From positions 1-10,869 of the forward strand of contig CAJWRY010000046.1 in NCBI GenBank assembly GCA_913046155.1: 10,869 bases of DNA. The letters run 5' to 3'. The DNA is from an uncultured Candidatus Nemicrothrix sp. Its GTDB lineage: Bacteria > Actinomycetota > Acidimicrobiia > Acidimicrobiales > UBA8592. Both the position numbers and the translations under genes were made by a program. Shown one piece after another: positions 1 to 7,659 of this stretch. The first letter of the stretch is position 1; each line of letters begins with the position of its first letter. The notes beneath the pieces are model-generated. The model did no database searches and was not told where the DNA came from. It saw nothing but the letters and a program-made list of their open reading frames with translations.

Positions 1-2383
1 CTTCTTGAAGTCCTTTCTCCATATCGTTTTTAACTTCTTCAGTAGCAAGAGACCAAATTTCTACTTCCTTTTGTCTTCTCTCACCGTCAGTAATGATTCC
101 CCTGCGAAACTGTCTTTCAACTTTCTCAGCTTCTGCTTCATGCTTTTCGAGGATTGATTTCTTTGATGATGGTGTTTTAACATCATCAACTGAAACAGTC
201 ACACCTGATTTCATCGCCCAGTGGAAACAAAGATCCTTCAAAGCGTCGAGACTTGAGGCAACGGTTGCTTTTTCAAAATTTTTGGCAAGTTGCTCCACAA
301 TGCCTCCCATTTCTCGTTTGGTGACCTTTGTGTTTACCCATGGGTAATCTTCAGGTAGTGCGTGATTAAATAGAACTCTTCCCGCTGTAGTAGATAAGTA
401 GCTTACTTTTCCATCTTCATTGTCGCCTGAGACTTGGGTTCGAGGTGACCGAAATTCTACTCGAGCATGAAGGCTAACTTGTCCAGCTTCAATAGCCCTC
501 TCAACTTGATCTAATCTTCTGAAACTGAGCCCTTCGCCTTTTGCGCCCTCTACATGTTCAGTAAGGTAGAAAGCTCCGATTATCATATCTTGTGTCGGGA
601 CGGTAAGTGGGTTTCCATTAGCTGGAGAAAGAATATTGTGGGCAGATAGCATCAGAACTCGCGCTTCAGCTTGTGCTTCAGCAGATAGTGGCAAATGGAC
701 AGCCATTTGGTCACCATCAAAGTCAGCGTTGAACGCAGTACATACGAGTGGGTGTAGCTGAATTGCCTTACCTTCTACGAGAACGGGTTCAAATGCTTGT
801 ATGCCAAGCCTGTGGAGCGTGGGAGCTCTGTTCAGCAGCACTGGGTGTTCTTTGATTACTTCATCAAGCACAGGCCAAACCGCTGGTCGCCTTCTTTCAA
901 CCATTCGTTTAGCTGACCTTATGTTAGGTGCCATATTGTCATGGACAAGAGTTCGCATAACGAATGGCTTGAATAGTTCTAACGCCATTAGTTTCGGAAG
1001 CCCGCACTGATGCAGTTTTAAGGTAGGTCCAACAACGATGACTGAACGTCCTGAATAATCAACACGTTTACCCAGCAGATTCTGCCGGAAGCGTCCCTGC
1101 TTTCCTTTGAGCATGTCGGACAAGGATTTTAGAGGTCTATTTCCTGGACCTGTCACGGGCCTTCCTCGCCTACCATTATCAAAAAGTGCGTCAACTGCTT
1201 CTTGAAGCATTCGCTTTTCGTTATTTACGATTATTGCTGGTGCCCCTAAATCTAAAAGCCTCTTGAGTCTGTTATTTCTATTGATAACTCTTCGATAAAG
1301 GTCGTTGAGATCAGATGTAGCAAATCTTCCACCGTCAAGTTGAACCATTGGCCGAAGTTCAGGCGGGATTACTGGAACGACATCAAGAATCATTGCTCTT
1401 GGATCATTGACCCTATTTCCGCGGTCATCCCTTCGGTTAAAAGAAGAAACAATCTTCAACCTCTTGATTGCTTTTTGTTTTCTTTGCGCTGACAGGGGCT
1501 TTTGGCCTGCTGGAGGGTCAATTGCTTCCCTCAGTTTTACTTCTTCTTCGTCAAAATCTAGTCGTTCGACGAGTTGGGCGATTGCGTCAGCTCCCATTCC
1601 GCCTTCAAAATAGTCGCTGTATCGGTCGACTAGTTCTCGCCAAAGCATTTCATCTTCAATAATTTGACGAGGGAAGAGACCTTGGAACTCTTCAAATGCT
1701 CGTTCACAGAGATCTGCTTCTGCTTCGGCATCTTCGATTATGAGCTCTTTATCTTTTTTTGATTGTTTCTCAACTGCTTTGAGTTCTGCTTCGTTTCCTT
1801 CTTCATTTTCTAAAGAAGCTAATTCTGCTTCAAGGTCTTCTTCTAGCTCTTGAATTCTCTCGTCCCGCTCTTTGAAAATAGCTTCCTTTTCTTCAAGCAT
1901 TTCGGTTTCAAGTTCAGCAAGAGCTTCATCGCGCCCGTCAACATCAACCCAGGTGACAAGGCTTGCCGCAAAATAGATTACCTTTTCAAGCTGTTTAGCT
2001 TTCAACTCTTCACGTGGCTCAAGCCCCATTAAGAGATAAGCCAGCCAAGACCTTGTTCCTCTCAGGTACCATATATGCACGGCGGGGGCAGCTAATTCGA
2101 TATGCCCCATTCTTTCTCTACGAACTTTTGAGCGAGTTACTTCTACTCCACAGCGCTCACAGATTATGCCCTTGAATCGGATCCTTTTATATTTTCCGCA
2201 AGCACATTCCCAATCTTTTGTTGGGCCAAAAATTTTCTCACAGAAGAGTCCATCTTTTTCGGGTTTCAGTGTTCGGTAATTTATAGTTTCAGGTTTCTTT
2301 ACCTCTCCGTTTGACCATGTGCGGATTGCGTCAGCTGAGGCAAGTCCTATTCGGAGTTGATCGAATTCATTTACATCTAACAT
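1..2383 (-). CDS. rpoC: DNA-directed RNA polymerase subunit beta' (N-terminal 794 residues; truncated by window edge)
   Basis: Beta' forms the RNA polymerase clamp and carries the Mg-binding active-site loop. The frame is open from ATG at 2383 to the window edge. The N-terminal zinc site is present (C60, C62, C75, C78). An acidic, Glu/Lys-rich coiled-coil insertion spans about residues 150-235 and matches in place the actinobacterial beta' insertion. The clamp and switch region around VIPPELRPMVQLDGGRF (338-354) and the GRFRQNLLGKRVDYSGRS segment (430-447) are intact. The catalytic motif NADFDGDQM is at 552-560, with D554, D556 and D558 as the Mg ligands. The bridge helix and trigger loop lie beyond the edge. 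The start is supported by AGGAGAG (2392-2398), 8 bases upstream. The gap to rpoB is 21 bases, so the two are surely cotranscribed. No frameshift was found in the 794 codons read. Confidence 0.98.
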   Translation of the reverse strand, partial: MLDVNEFDQLRIGLASADAIRTWSNGEVKKPETINYRTLKPEKDGLFCEKIFGPTKDWECACGKYKRIRFKGIICERCGVEVTRSKVRRERMGHIELAAPAVHIWYLRGTRSWLAYLLMGLEPREELKAKQLEKVIYFAASLVTWVDVDGRDEALAELETEMLEEKEAIFKERDERIQELEEDLEAELASLENEEGNEAELKAVEKQSKKDKELIIEDAEAEADLCERAFEEFQGLFPRQIIEDEMLWRELVDRYSDYFEGGMGADAIAQLVERLDFDEEEVKLREAIDPPAGQKPLSAQRKQKAIKRLKIVSSFNRRDDRGNRVNDPRAMILDVVPVIPPELRPMVQLDGGRFATSDLNDLYRRVINRNNRLKRLLDLGAPAIIVNNEKRMLQEAVDALFDNGRRGRPVTGPGNRPLKSLSDMLKGKQGRFRQNLLGKRVDYSGRSVIVVGPTLKLHQCGLPKLMALELFKPFVMRTLVHDNMAPNIRSAKRMVERRRPAVWPVLDEVIKEHPVLLNRAPTLHRLGIQAFEPVLVEGKAIQLHPLVCTAFNADFDGDQMAVHLPLSAEAQAEARVLMLSAHNILSPANGNPLTVPTQDMIIGAFYLTEHVEGAKGEGLSFRRLDQVERAIEAGQVSLHARVEFRSPRTQVSGDNEDGKVSYLSTTAGRVLFNHALPEDYPWVNTKVTKREMGGIVEQLAKNFEKATVASSLDALKDLCFHWAMKSGVTVSVDDVKTPSSKKSILEKHEAEAEKVERQFRRGIITDGERRQKEVEIWSLATEEVKNDMEKGLQE

Positions 2384-2391
2384 TCTTATAT

Positions 2392-2398
2392 CTCTCCT
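2392..2398 (-). promoter_or_regulatory. Ribosome binding site of rpoC
   Basis: On the minus strand this reads AGGAGAG, 8 bases before ATG 2383 and inside the 21-base rpoB-rpoC gap. It fixes the rpoC start at the conserved MLDVNEFDQLRIG N-terminus. Confidence 0.85.
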
Positions 2399-2404
2399 AA
2401 ATCC

Positions 2405-5400
2405 TTATCGAATTCCGCTTGCACGAGCGGCTTCTCGGGCTGCATCTTCTTCATCTGATCCTCGTTCGGGTCGAGAGATATCAATTCCCAAGCCATCGCT
2501 GGTTCGGAAGACATCCTCGTCTATTTCGCGCATCTCAACTTGATCCCCTTCAAGGTCTAAGACCTCAACGTTTAAGCAAAGTGACTGCATTTCTTTCACT
2601 AGAACTTTAAAGCTTTCGGGAATTCCAGGTTCTGGAATGTTTTGACCCATGACAATAGATTCGTAAACCTTTATTCGGCCTAGAACGTCATCAGATTTAG
2701 TTGTTAGTAACTCTTGCAAGCAATAGGCGGCGCCGTAAGCTTCAAGCGCCCACACTTCCATCTCACCAAATCGTTGCCCACCAAACTGTGCTTTACCTCC
2801 AAGGGGTTGTTGGGTAATCATGCTGTATGGACCAGTTGACCGAGCATGGATTTTGTCATCAACTAAGTGGTGCAATTTAAGGACATACATAAAGCCCGTC
2901 ATTACAGGGTTATCGAATGGTAAACCACTCCGACCATCATAAAGCTGCACTTTCCCATCGGACCCTATTAGCCTTTCACCATTGTCTGATTCTGGGTTCA
3001 AGTTTTCAAAGATTTGTTGGATTGTTGGATGTTTCCCAGCTAAGTCTTCTTCATCCCATTTTGCACCATCAAAGACTGGTGTGGCTAGAAATTTAGCTGG
3101 CTCAGTTCTAGGTCGTGTTTTTCTTGCAGTGTTAGAGATCGGGTCGTTTCCTACCGCATTCCCATTTATTTCCCAACCCCAACGCGCTGCGTACCCGAGG
3201 TGAGCCTCGAGGACTTGTCCGATGTTCATTCGCGAGGGTACGCCGAGGGGATTCAGAACAATATCTACGGGTGTTCCATCTTCCATGAAAGGCATATCTT
3301 CAACAGGAAGGACTGTAGAGATGACACCTTTATTTCCGTGTCTTCCTGCGAGCTTGTCTCCGACGCTAATTTTTCGCTTCTGTGCCACATATACTCTGAC
3401 AAGTTCATTTACCCCTGGTTGGAGTTCTGCACCGTGTTCTCCGTCCCTGACAAATTTATCAACTGCGATCACAGTTCCTGTCTCGCCATGAGGGACGACT
3501 AATGACGTGTTTCTTACTTCCTTAGCTTTTTCACCGAAAATTGCTCTGAGGAGTCTTTCCTCGGGCGTTAATTCTGTTTCACCCTTAGGAGTAACTTTTC
3601 CAACTAACACGTCTCCAGGTCCGACTTCAGCTCCAATTCTGATGATGCCATCTTCATTTAAATCAGCGAGCATTTCCTCTGAAATATTAGGGATGTCTCT
3701 TGTGATCTCTTCTGATCCAAGTTTTGTATCTCTGGCATCAATTTCGTGCTGGTGAATGTGAATTGAAGTGAGTACATCGTCTTTAACTAAGCGCTCACTG
3801 ACAATAATGGCATCCTCAAAGTTGTATCCTTTCCAAGGCATAAACGCGACTAGAAGGTTTTTCCCAAGCGCTAGTTCACCAAGGTCAGTTGATGGTCCAT
3901 CAGCGAGCACATCTCCTTTACGTATACGATCTCCCTCTTGTATCAATGGCTTTTGATTGATGCAAGTGTCTTGGTTTGAACGCTGAAACTTTTTCAATTT
4001 GTAAGTTTTTCTGCCAAGTGTCTTTTCAGCTTCGTACTCAACTGTGATTGAATTTCCAGTTACCTCTGCTATGGCTCCATTACCCTCTGCAATAATCATA
4101 TCTGCAGCGTCAAAGGCTGCTCTTTGCTCTATGCCGGTGCCTATATAAGGTGCCTCTGCTTGAAGCAGTGGCACTGCTTGGCGTTGCATATTTGCTCCCA
4201 TAAGTGCTCGGTTAGCATCATCATGCTCGAGGAATGGGATCAACGCTGTTGCAACGGAGACAATCTGCCTTGGTGAAACATCCATAAGTTGAACTTCCTC
4301 GGGCGCAACATATGATATTTCTGTTGTTGCTCCGAAAAAGACCTCTTGTTCAAGAGCAGTCTTTAAACCTTGAAGAGTTGCGGCTTGTGGCGATCTTCTG
4401 ACTAAAACTCTGTCGCGCACGAAATTGCCCTTTGAATCTATTGGAGCATTGGCTTGTGCAACCACATATTCTTCTTCTTCGTCTGCGGCTAGGTATCTAA
4501 CCTCATCTGTAACGCGACCATTCTTTACGACACGGTAAGGGGATTCAATAAACCCGAAATCATTGACTTTTCCATAGCTGGCTAGGGCACCTATCAAACC
4601 AATATTTGGGCCTTCTGGCGTTTCTATTGGGCACATTCGACCGTAGTGACTGAAGTGAACGTCTCTTACCTCAAATCCGGCTCGCTCTCTAGATAAGCCT
4701 CCTGGTCCGAGCGCTGATAGTCTTCTCCGGTGTGTAAGTCCAGACAGTGGATTTACTTGATCCATAAACTGTGATAGTTGCGAAGTACCGAAGAATTCTT
4801 TGATTGATGCTACAACAGGTCGGATATTAATTAGAGATGTTGGGGTTATACCTTCAACATCTTGGGTTGTCATTCGTTCCCTTACAACTCTTTCCATTCT
4901 TGAAAGGCCTATACGGACTTGATTTTGAATTAATTCTCCAACGCTTCTAATCCTTCTATTAGCAAAATGATCCTGGTCATCTAGTCTGTAGCCTGGTTCA
5001 AATTTCATGAGATGCAAAAGATAAGTGCATGTAGCTATCACCTCGGATGGGCTCAGCACTGTTGCATCCTCGGCTGGTCTTTCTAACTCGACTCCGAAGA
5101 GTTCTTCTATTTTATCTATTTCTGGTCCGAGCTTTCTATTTAATTTATAGCGACCAACTCTTGAAAGGTCGTATCGTCTACTTTCAAAAAAAGCGTTTCG
5201 GAAGTAGTTTCGAGCTGCATCAAGATTCTGAGGCTCACCTGGTCTTACTCGTTTGTAGATCTCAAGCAAAGCTTCTTCTTGGATATTTTCATCAGAAACT
5301 TTTTCAAGTTCTTTGAGATACTGAGGCTCAAGGAAGTCAAAGTGTTTTACAAAGCTCGGGAGGAAATTTGGGTGATTCTCCTCATCAAATCCTAACGCTC

Positions 5401-6130
5401 TCATGAGTGTGAAAATGCTTAGCCTTCTCTTTCGGGCTATACGTGTTCCAGCGGTCGGGTCTTTTCCTGGCTTTTGTTCTACGTCAAATTCAATCCATTC
5501 ACCTCGGTATGGATGAATGGTTCCAGTTACTAATTGGTTTCTAGATAAATTACGTAGGCGGTACCGTTCTCCAGGTTGAAAGATAACTCCCGGTGAGCGC
5601 ACAAGTTGAGATACAACTACACGCTCGGTTCCATTAATAACGAATGTTCCGTCTTCAGTCATCTTGGGGAATTCGCCAATAAATACAATTTGCTCTTTAA
5701 GCTCGCCAGTATCGCGGTTTCCGAATCGTGCCCTCACAAGAATAGGTGATGTGTAACTAATTTGGTTAGCTTTGCATTCGGCAACGGTATATTTCGGTCC
5801 GGGATTAAGATCCTCGTCTCGGGGATCAAATTCAAGTTCAAGTTGAAGGGTTTCAGAGAAGTCGGTGATTGGGCTAATGTCTCTGAAGGTTTCAGCTAAA
5901 CCTTCTTCTAGAAACCACTTGTATGATTCTCTTTGGACTGCGATTAGGTCTGGAAGTTCCAGCACTTCATCAAGATTTGCAAATGAATAACGGTTACGGA
6001 TTGAAGACAAGAATGCTCCTTGGTCATGGAAAGGGTTGATGGTCTGTTCAGCGTTTGTTACGCTTTTCTCGTTTAGAGCAGTGAGATAGCTACTCCTCCG
6101 GTTTTGTTGGGTACGCGCAGGCAACAACAT
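2405..6130 (-). CDS. rpoB: DNA-directed RNA polymerase subunit beta
   Basis: Beta is the second catalytic subunit of RNA polymerase and the rifampicin target. It has 1241 residues, in the actinobacterial range and without the large insertions of proteobacterial beta. The order is protrusion/lobe, fork loop and rifampicin pocket (S450 to L474, GTSQLSQFMDQVNP then THRRRLSALGPGG), NFED at 770-773, the active-site lysines K926 and K934 in GDKLAGRHGNKG, H1088 in HHLVDDKIHARS, and the C-terminal clamp segment GGKAQFGGQRFGEMEVWALE (1111-1130). Homology to other beta proteins begins near residue 44, so the first 40 or so residues are a variable tail. The start is the least certain part: ATG at 6130 has only a weak AGGT about ten bases upstream, and no later in-frame ATG occurs before codon 157. 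The residue equivalent to E. coli N518 is Val (V459). Confidence 0.98.
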   Translation of the reverse strand: MLLPARTQQNRRSSYLTALNEKSVTNAEQTINPFHDQGAFLSSIRNRYSFANLDEVLELPDLIAVQRESYKWFLEEGLAETFRDISPITDFSETLQLELEFDPRDEDLNPGPKYTVAECKANQISYTSPILVRARFGNRDTGELKEQIVFIGEFPKMTEDGTFVINGTERVVVSQLVRSPGVIFQPGERYRLRNLSRNQLVTGTIHPYRGEWIEFDVEQKPGKDPTAGTRIARKRRLSIFTLMRALGFDEENHPNFLPSFVKHFDFLEPQYLKELEKVSDENIQEEALLEIYKRVRPGEPQNLDAARNYFRNAFFESRRYDLSRVGRYKLNRKLGPEIDKIEELFGVELERPAEDATVLSPSEVIATCTYLLHLMKFEPGYRLDDQDHFANRRIRSVGELIQNQVRIGLSRMERVVRERMTTQDVEGITPTSLINIRPVVASIKEFFGTSQLSQFMDQVNPLSGLTHRRRLSALGPGGLSRERAGFEVRDVHFSHYGRMCPIETPEGPNIGLIGALASYGKVNDFGFIESPYRVVKNGRVTDEVRYLAADEEEEYVVAQANAPIDSKGNFVRDRVLVRRSPQAATLQGLKTALEQEVFFGATTEISYVAPEEVQLMDVSPRQIVSVATALIPFLEHDDANRALMGANMQRQAVPLLQAEAPYIGTGIEQRAAFDAADMIIAEGNGAIAEVTGNSITVEYEAEKTLGRKTYKLKKFQRSNQDTCINQKPLIQEGDRIRKGDVLADGPSTDLGELALGKNLLVAFMPWKGYNFEDAIIVSERLVKDDVLTSIHIHQHEIDARDTKLGSEEITRDIPNISEEMLADLNEDGIIRIGAEVGPGDVLVGKVTPKGETELTPEERLLRAIFGEKAKEVRNTSLVVPHGETGTVIAVDKFVRDGEHGAELQPGVNELVRVYVAQKRKISVGDKLAGRHGNKGVISTVLPVEDMPFMEDGTPVDIVLNPLGVPSRMNIGQVLEAHLGYAARWGWEINGNAVGNDPISNTARKTRPRTEPAKFLATPVFDGAKWDEEDLAGKHPTIQQIFENLNPESDNGERLIGSDGKVQLYDGRSGLPFDNPVMTGFMYVLKLHHLVDDKIHARSTGPYSMITQQPLGGKAQFGGQRFGEMEVWALEAYGAAYCLQELLTTKSDDVLGRIKVYESIVMGQNIPEPGIPESFKVLVKEMQSLCLNVEVLDLEGDQVEMREIDEDVFRTSDGLGIDISRPERGSDEEDAAREAARASGIR

Positions 6131-6240
6131 CCGCTGTTACCTAGCAGTGGGCAGAACTTAAAGTCTATGTCCTATTTCGACAAACACAAAGCGATTTTTG
6201 TCCAAATTTAACTTCAGAACGTCTTTCTCGCTCATTTTTT

Positions 6241-6281
6241 GCTTAATCTTCTAAAAAATTCATGTTTTTAGAAGATTAGGC
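6241..6281 (-). promoter_or_regulatory. Long AT-rich hairpin in the rplL-rpoB gap (attenuator or RNA-processing site)
   Basis: An inverted repeat with 14 perfectly paired bases (6244-6257 with 6265-6278), a 7-base loop (6258-6264), then one mismatch and two closing G-C pairs (6241-6242 with 6280-6281). It lies 15 bases after the rplL stop, in the 166-base space before rpoB. In the transcribed direction it is followed by an A-run, not a U-run, so it is not a standard intrinsic terminator. In E. coli the same gap holds an attenuator and an RNase III processing site. By analogy this could be a processing or stability element, but that role is inferred. Confidence 0.6.
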
Positions 6282-6296
6282 GTCACCCGATAGATT

Positions 6297-6677
6297 TTAT
6301 TGGAGTTCTACTGAAGCTCCAGCTGCTTCCAAAGCTTCCTTGGCTTTCTCGGCATCTTCCTGAGAAGCACCTTCTAGCACCGCTTTAGGAGCTGACTCAA
6401 CGAGTTCTTTTGCTTCCTTTAATCCCAAGGATGTAAGTCCACGGACCTCTTTGATTACGTTAATCTTTTTGTCACCAGCTCCGGTAAGAACTACATCGAA
6501 TGAATCCTTAGCTTCTCCAGCATCGGCCTCTCCAGCTGCTGCTGGAGCTGCTGCAACAGCTGCGACTGGCGCTGCAGCTGTAACACCGAATTTTTCTTCA
6601 AACTCACTTAGGAGTTCGCTTAGCTCTAGGACACTCATGTTAGCTATCGCCTCAAGCACCTCTTCTTTGGTAGTCAT
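6297..6677 (-). CDS. rplL: 50S ribosomal protein L7/L12
   Basis: This is the multicopy stalk protein that recruits translational GTPases (EF-G, EF-Tu, IF2) to the ribosome. It has 126 residues, a normal length. The N-terminal dimerisation and L10-binding region is about 1-33. A flexible Ala/Pro/Gly hinge follows (about 34-56). The globular C-terminal domain runs from D58 to the end and contains KINVIKEVRGLTSLGLKEAK (71-90), the GTPase-factor binding surface. The gene starts 3 bases after the rplJ stop. Its ribosome binding site, GAGGAGAG (6685-6692), lies inside the last codons of rplJ, so translation of the two is probably coupled. That fits the need to make four to six L12 copies per L10. 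Confidence 0.98.
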   Translation of the reverse strand: MTTKEEVLEAIANMSVLELSELLSEFEEKFGVTAAAPVAAVAAAPAAAGEADAGEAKDSFDVVLTGAGDKKINVIKEVRGLTSLGLKEAKELVESAPKAVLEGASQEDAEKAKEALEAAGASVELQ

Positions 6678-6680
6678 AAT

Positions 6681-7451
6681 TTAACTCTCCTCATTTTCGT
6701 TGGCATCGCCATCGATCTTATTATTTTCAACTGACTCTTCTTCATCAGTTCCTGACTCCGAGGAATCTACACTTTCAGAAGTTTCTTCTTCAGCGTCTCC
6801 TGATAGAGCTTCCTCATCAGACTCAGCATCAGCAGCTTCCTCATCAGACTCAGCATCAGCAGCTTCCTCATCGGACACAACATCAGCAGTTTCCTCGTCA
6901 GTTCCTGTTCCCGCTCCACCAGCTTCAATGAAGGCAGAAAGCGCATATGCAAAATTTTGTGGAACCGCATTTAAGAGGGACGCAAATTCTCTCAGCGGTG
7001 CAGCCATTCCCCCAGCTAGACGTGCAAGAAGTTCTTCACGAGGAGCGATCTTTGATAGTGCTGTGATTTCTTTAGTGGACAGTAATACTCCTTCAAGCAT
7101 TCCCCCTTTGATTATTAGATCTTCGTGGTCCTTTGCAAAATTTGTTAGGGCTTTTGCGATACTGACTGGATCACCGGAAGAGCCATCAGGGCGAGTTCCC
7201 GTAAAGGCTATTGCTGTAGGTCCAACAAGCAATTCTTCAATTTCCAGATTTAATTCTTTTGCTGCGACCCGTACAAGAGTATTTTTATATACCTTGTATT
7301 CCCCGCCTGCTTGTTTCATAGCGGTTCTCAAAACTGCCATATCGGTCACATCAAGTCCTCGGTATTCTGTCAGAATGACTGCTTCTGAATTAGAGAACTT
7401 TTCTTGCACTTCTGCAACGATTGCTATTTTTTCCGGTCTGGGGTCTCCCAT
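6681..7451 (-). CDS. rplJ: 50S ribosomal protein L10 with a long acidic repeat tail
   Basis: L10 anchors the L12 dimers and binds 23S rRNA beside L11. The usual protein covers residues 1 to about 178: the N-terminal rRNA-binding domain (RPEKIAIVAEVQEKF, EAVILTEYRGLDV, YKVYKNTLVRVAA) and the C-terminal L12-binding helix (about 150-178, ending NFAYALSAFIEAGG). At 256 residues it is about 80 longer than typical L10. The extra part (181-256) has 34 Asp/Glu, one Lys and no Arg. It contains a nine-residue repeat SDEEAADAE encoded by a 27-bp tandem repeat. The start at 7451 is supported by AGAAAGGAT (7457-7465). The reading frame is clean through the repeat into rplL, so the tail is not a frameshift product. 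The tail is likely disordered; its function is unknown. Confidence 0.97.
   Translation of the reverse strand: MGDPRPEKIAIVAEVQEKFSNSEAVILTEYRGLDVTDMAVLRTAMKQAGGEYKVYKNTLVRVAAKELNLEIEELLVGPTAIAFTGTRPDGSSGDPVSIAKALTNFAKDHEDLIIKGGMLEGVLLSTKEITALSKIAPREELLARLAGGMAAPLREFASLLNAVPQNFAYALSAFIEAGGAGTGTDEETADVVSDEEAADAESDEEAADAESDEEALSGDAEEETSESVDSSESGTDEEESVENNKIDGDANENEES
6807..6901 (-). repeat. 27-bp in-frame tandem repeat in rplJ, about 3.5 copies
   Basis: Copies lie at 6807-6833, 6834-6860 and 6861-6887, with a partial copy from 6888. The first two are identical and the third differs at three positions. Each unit encodes SDEEAADAE or a close variant on the minus strand. Near-identity of adjacent copies suggests recent expansion by slippage or unequal exchange. 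The unit is a multiple of three, so changes in copy number keep the rplJ frame. Confidence 0.9.
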
Positions 7452-7476
7452 GGGAGATCCTTTCTGTCAGTACTCC

Positions 7477-7512
7477 AAAAAAAATTGGAGTGCGCCAAAG
7501 GCAAACACTCCA
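7477..7512 (-). terminator. Intrinsic terminator/attenuator in the rplJ leader
   Basis: In the transcribed direction GGAGTG (7511-7506), preceded by T7512, pairs with CACTCC (7492-7487) and A7486. An inner GCC-TTT-GGC helix lies at 7502-7494. An 8-base U-tract (7484-7477) follows directly. It sits 25 bases before the rplJ ATG, so it can only act as a conditional attenuator. The 3' arm can also pair with GGAGT just after the U-tract (7472-7476), an alternative fold that excludes the terminator. Confidence 0.75.
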
Positions 7513-7529
7513 TTAGTCTGTTTACCTCG

Positions 7530-7565
7530 TTCGGCAGATTTTCATTAAGCACTAGGTGCGCCGAA
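7530..7565 (-). promoter_or_regulatory. L10-leader-type RNA element (candidate L10/L12 binding site)
   Basis: TTCGGC (7565-7560) pairs perfectly with GCCGAA (7535-7530). Nested directly inside the 5' side is GCAC-CTA-GTGC (7559-7549), leaving a one-sided internal loop TTAATGAAAATCT (7548-7536). This asymmetric two-helix shape, with a following GAGGT and a terminator, matches the known L10 leader arrangement in which L10 with L12 binds its own mRNA. Family membership (Rfam L10_leader) is judged by structure and position only. Upstream GCCAAAG (7575-7569) can pair with CTTTGGC (7500-7494) in the terminator, a possible antiterminator. Confidence 0.65.
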
Positions 7566-7592
7566 TTTCTTTGGCTTTAAATTTACTCATCT

Positions 7593-7620
7593 AACATATC
7601 GTCAAATTTTGCGGTAACAA
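7593..7620 (-). promoter_or_regulatory. Candidate promoter for rplJL-rpoBC
   Basis: TTGTTA (7620-7615) and TATGTT (7598-7593) are separated by 16 bases. Each matches the sigma-70-type consensus at four of six positions, and TATGTT fits the actinobacterial TANNNT -10 pattern. It would start RNA just upstream of the folded leader, which is where a leader promoter is expected. No experimental support; the match is modest. Confidence 0.35.
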
Positions 7621-7659
7621 CATAAAGCGTCAGAATTACATGGATTAGCCGTTTGGGAT

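Noticed and set aside
1..2383. Possible frameshift in rpoC, because several plus-strand open frames lie across it
   Set aside because: Codon-by-codon reading from 2383 to base 2 stays open. The NADFDGD motif falls in the expected frame, so the plus-strand frames are shadows.
3200..3502. Plus-strand 100-codon open frame inside rpoB
   Set aside because: It lies fully within a highly conserved beta region, has no family resemblance, and overlaps a second plus-strand frame; it is a shadow.
6131..6240. A separate rpoB promoter
   Set aside because: Possible hexamers such as TTGTCG are present, but none pairs with a good -10 at proper spacing.
6807..6901. CRISPR-like repeats
   Set aside because: Copies are directly adjacent with no spacers and are in frame within L10. 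This is a tandem coding repeat.
6700..7548. Long plus-strand open frame (282 codons), Ser-rich, opposite rplJ
   Set aside because: It is the antisense image of the acidic L10 tail (GAG/GAT/TCA-rich codons read backwards as Ser). It has no ribosome binding site and no recognisable domain.
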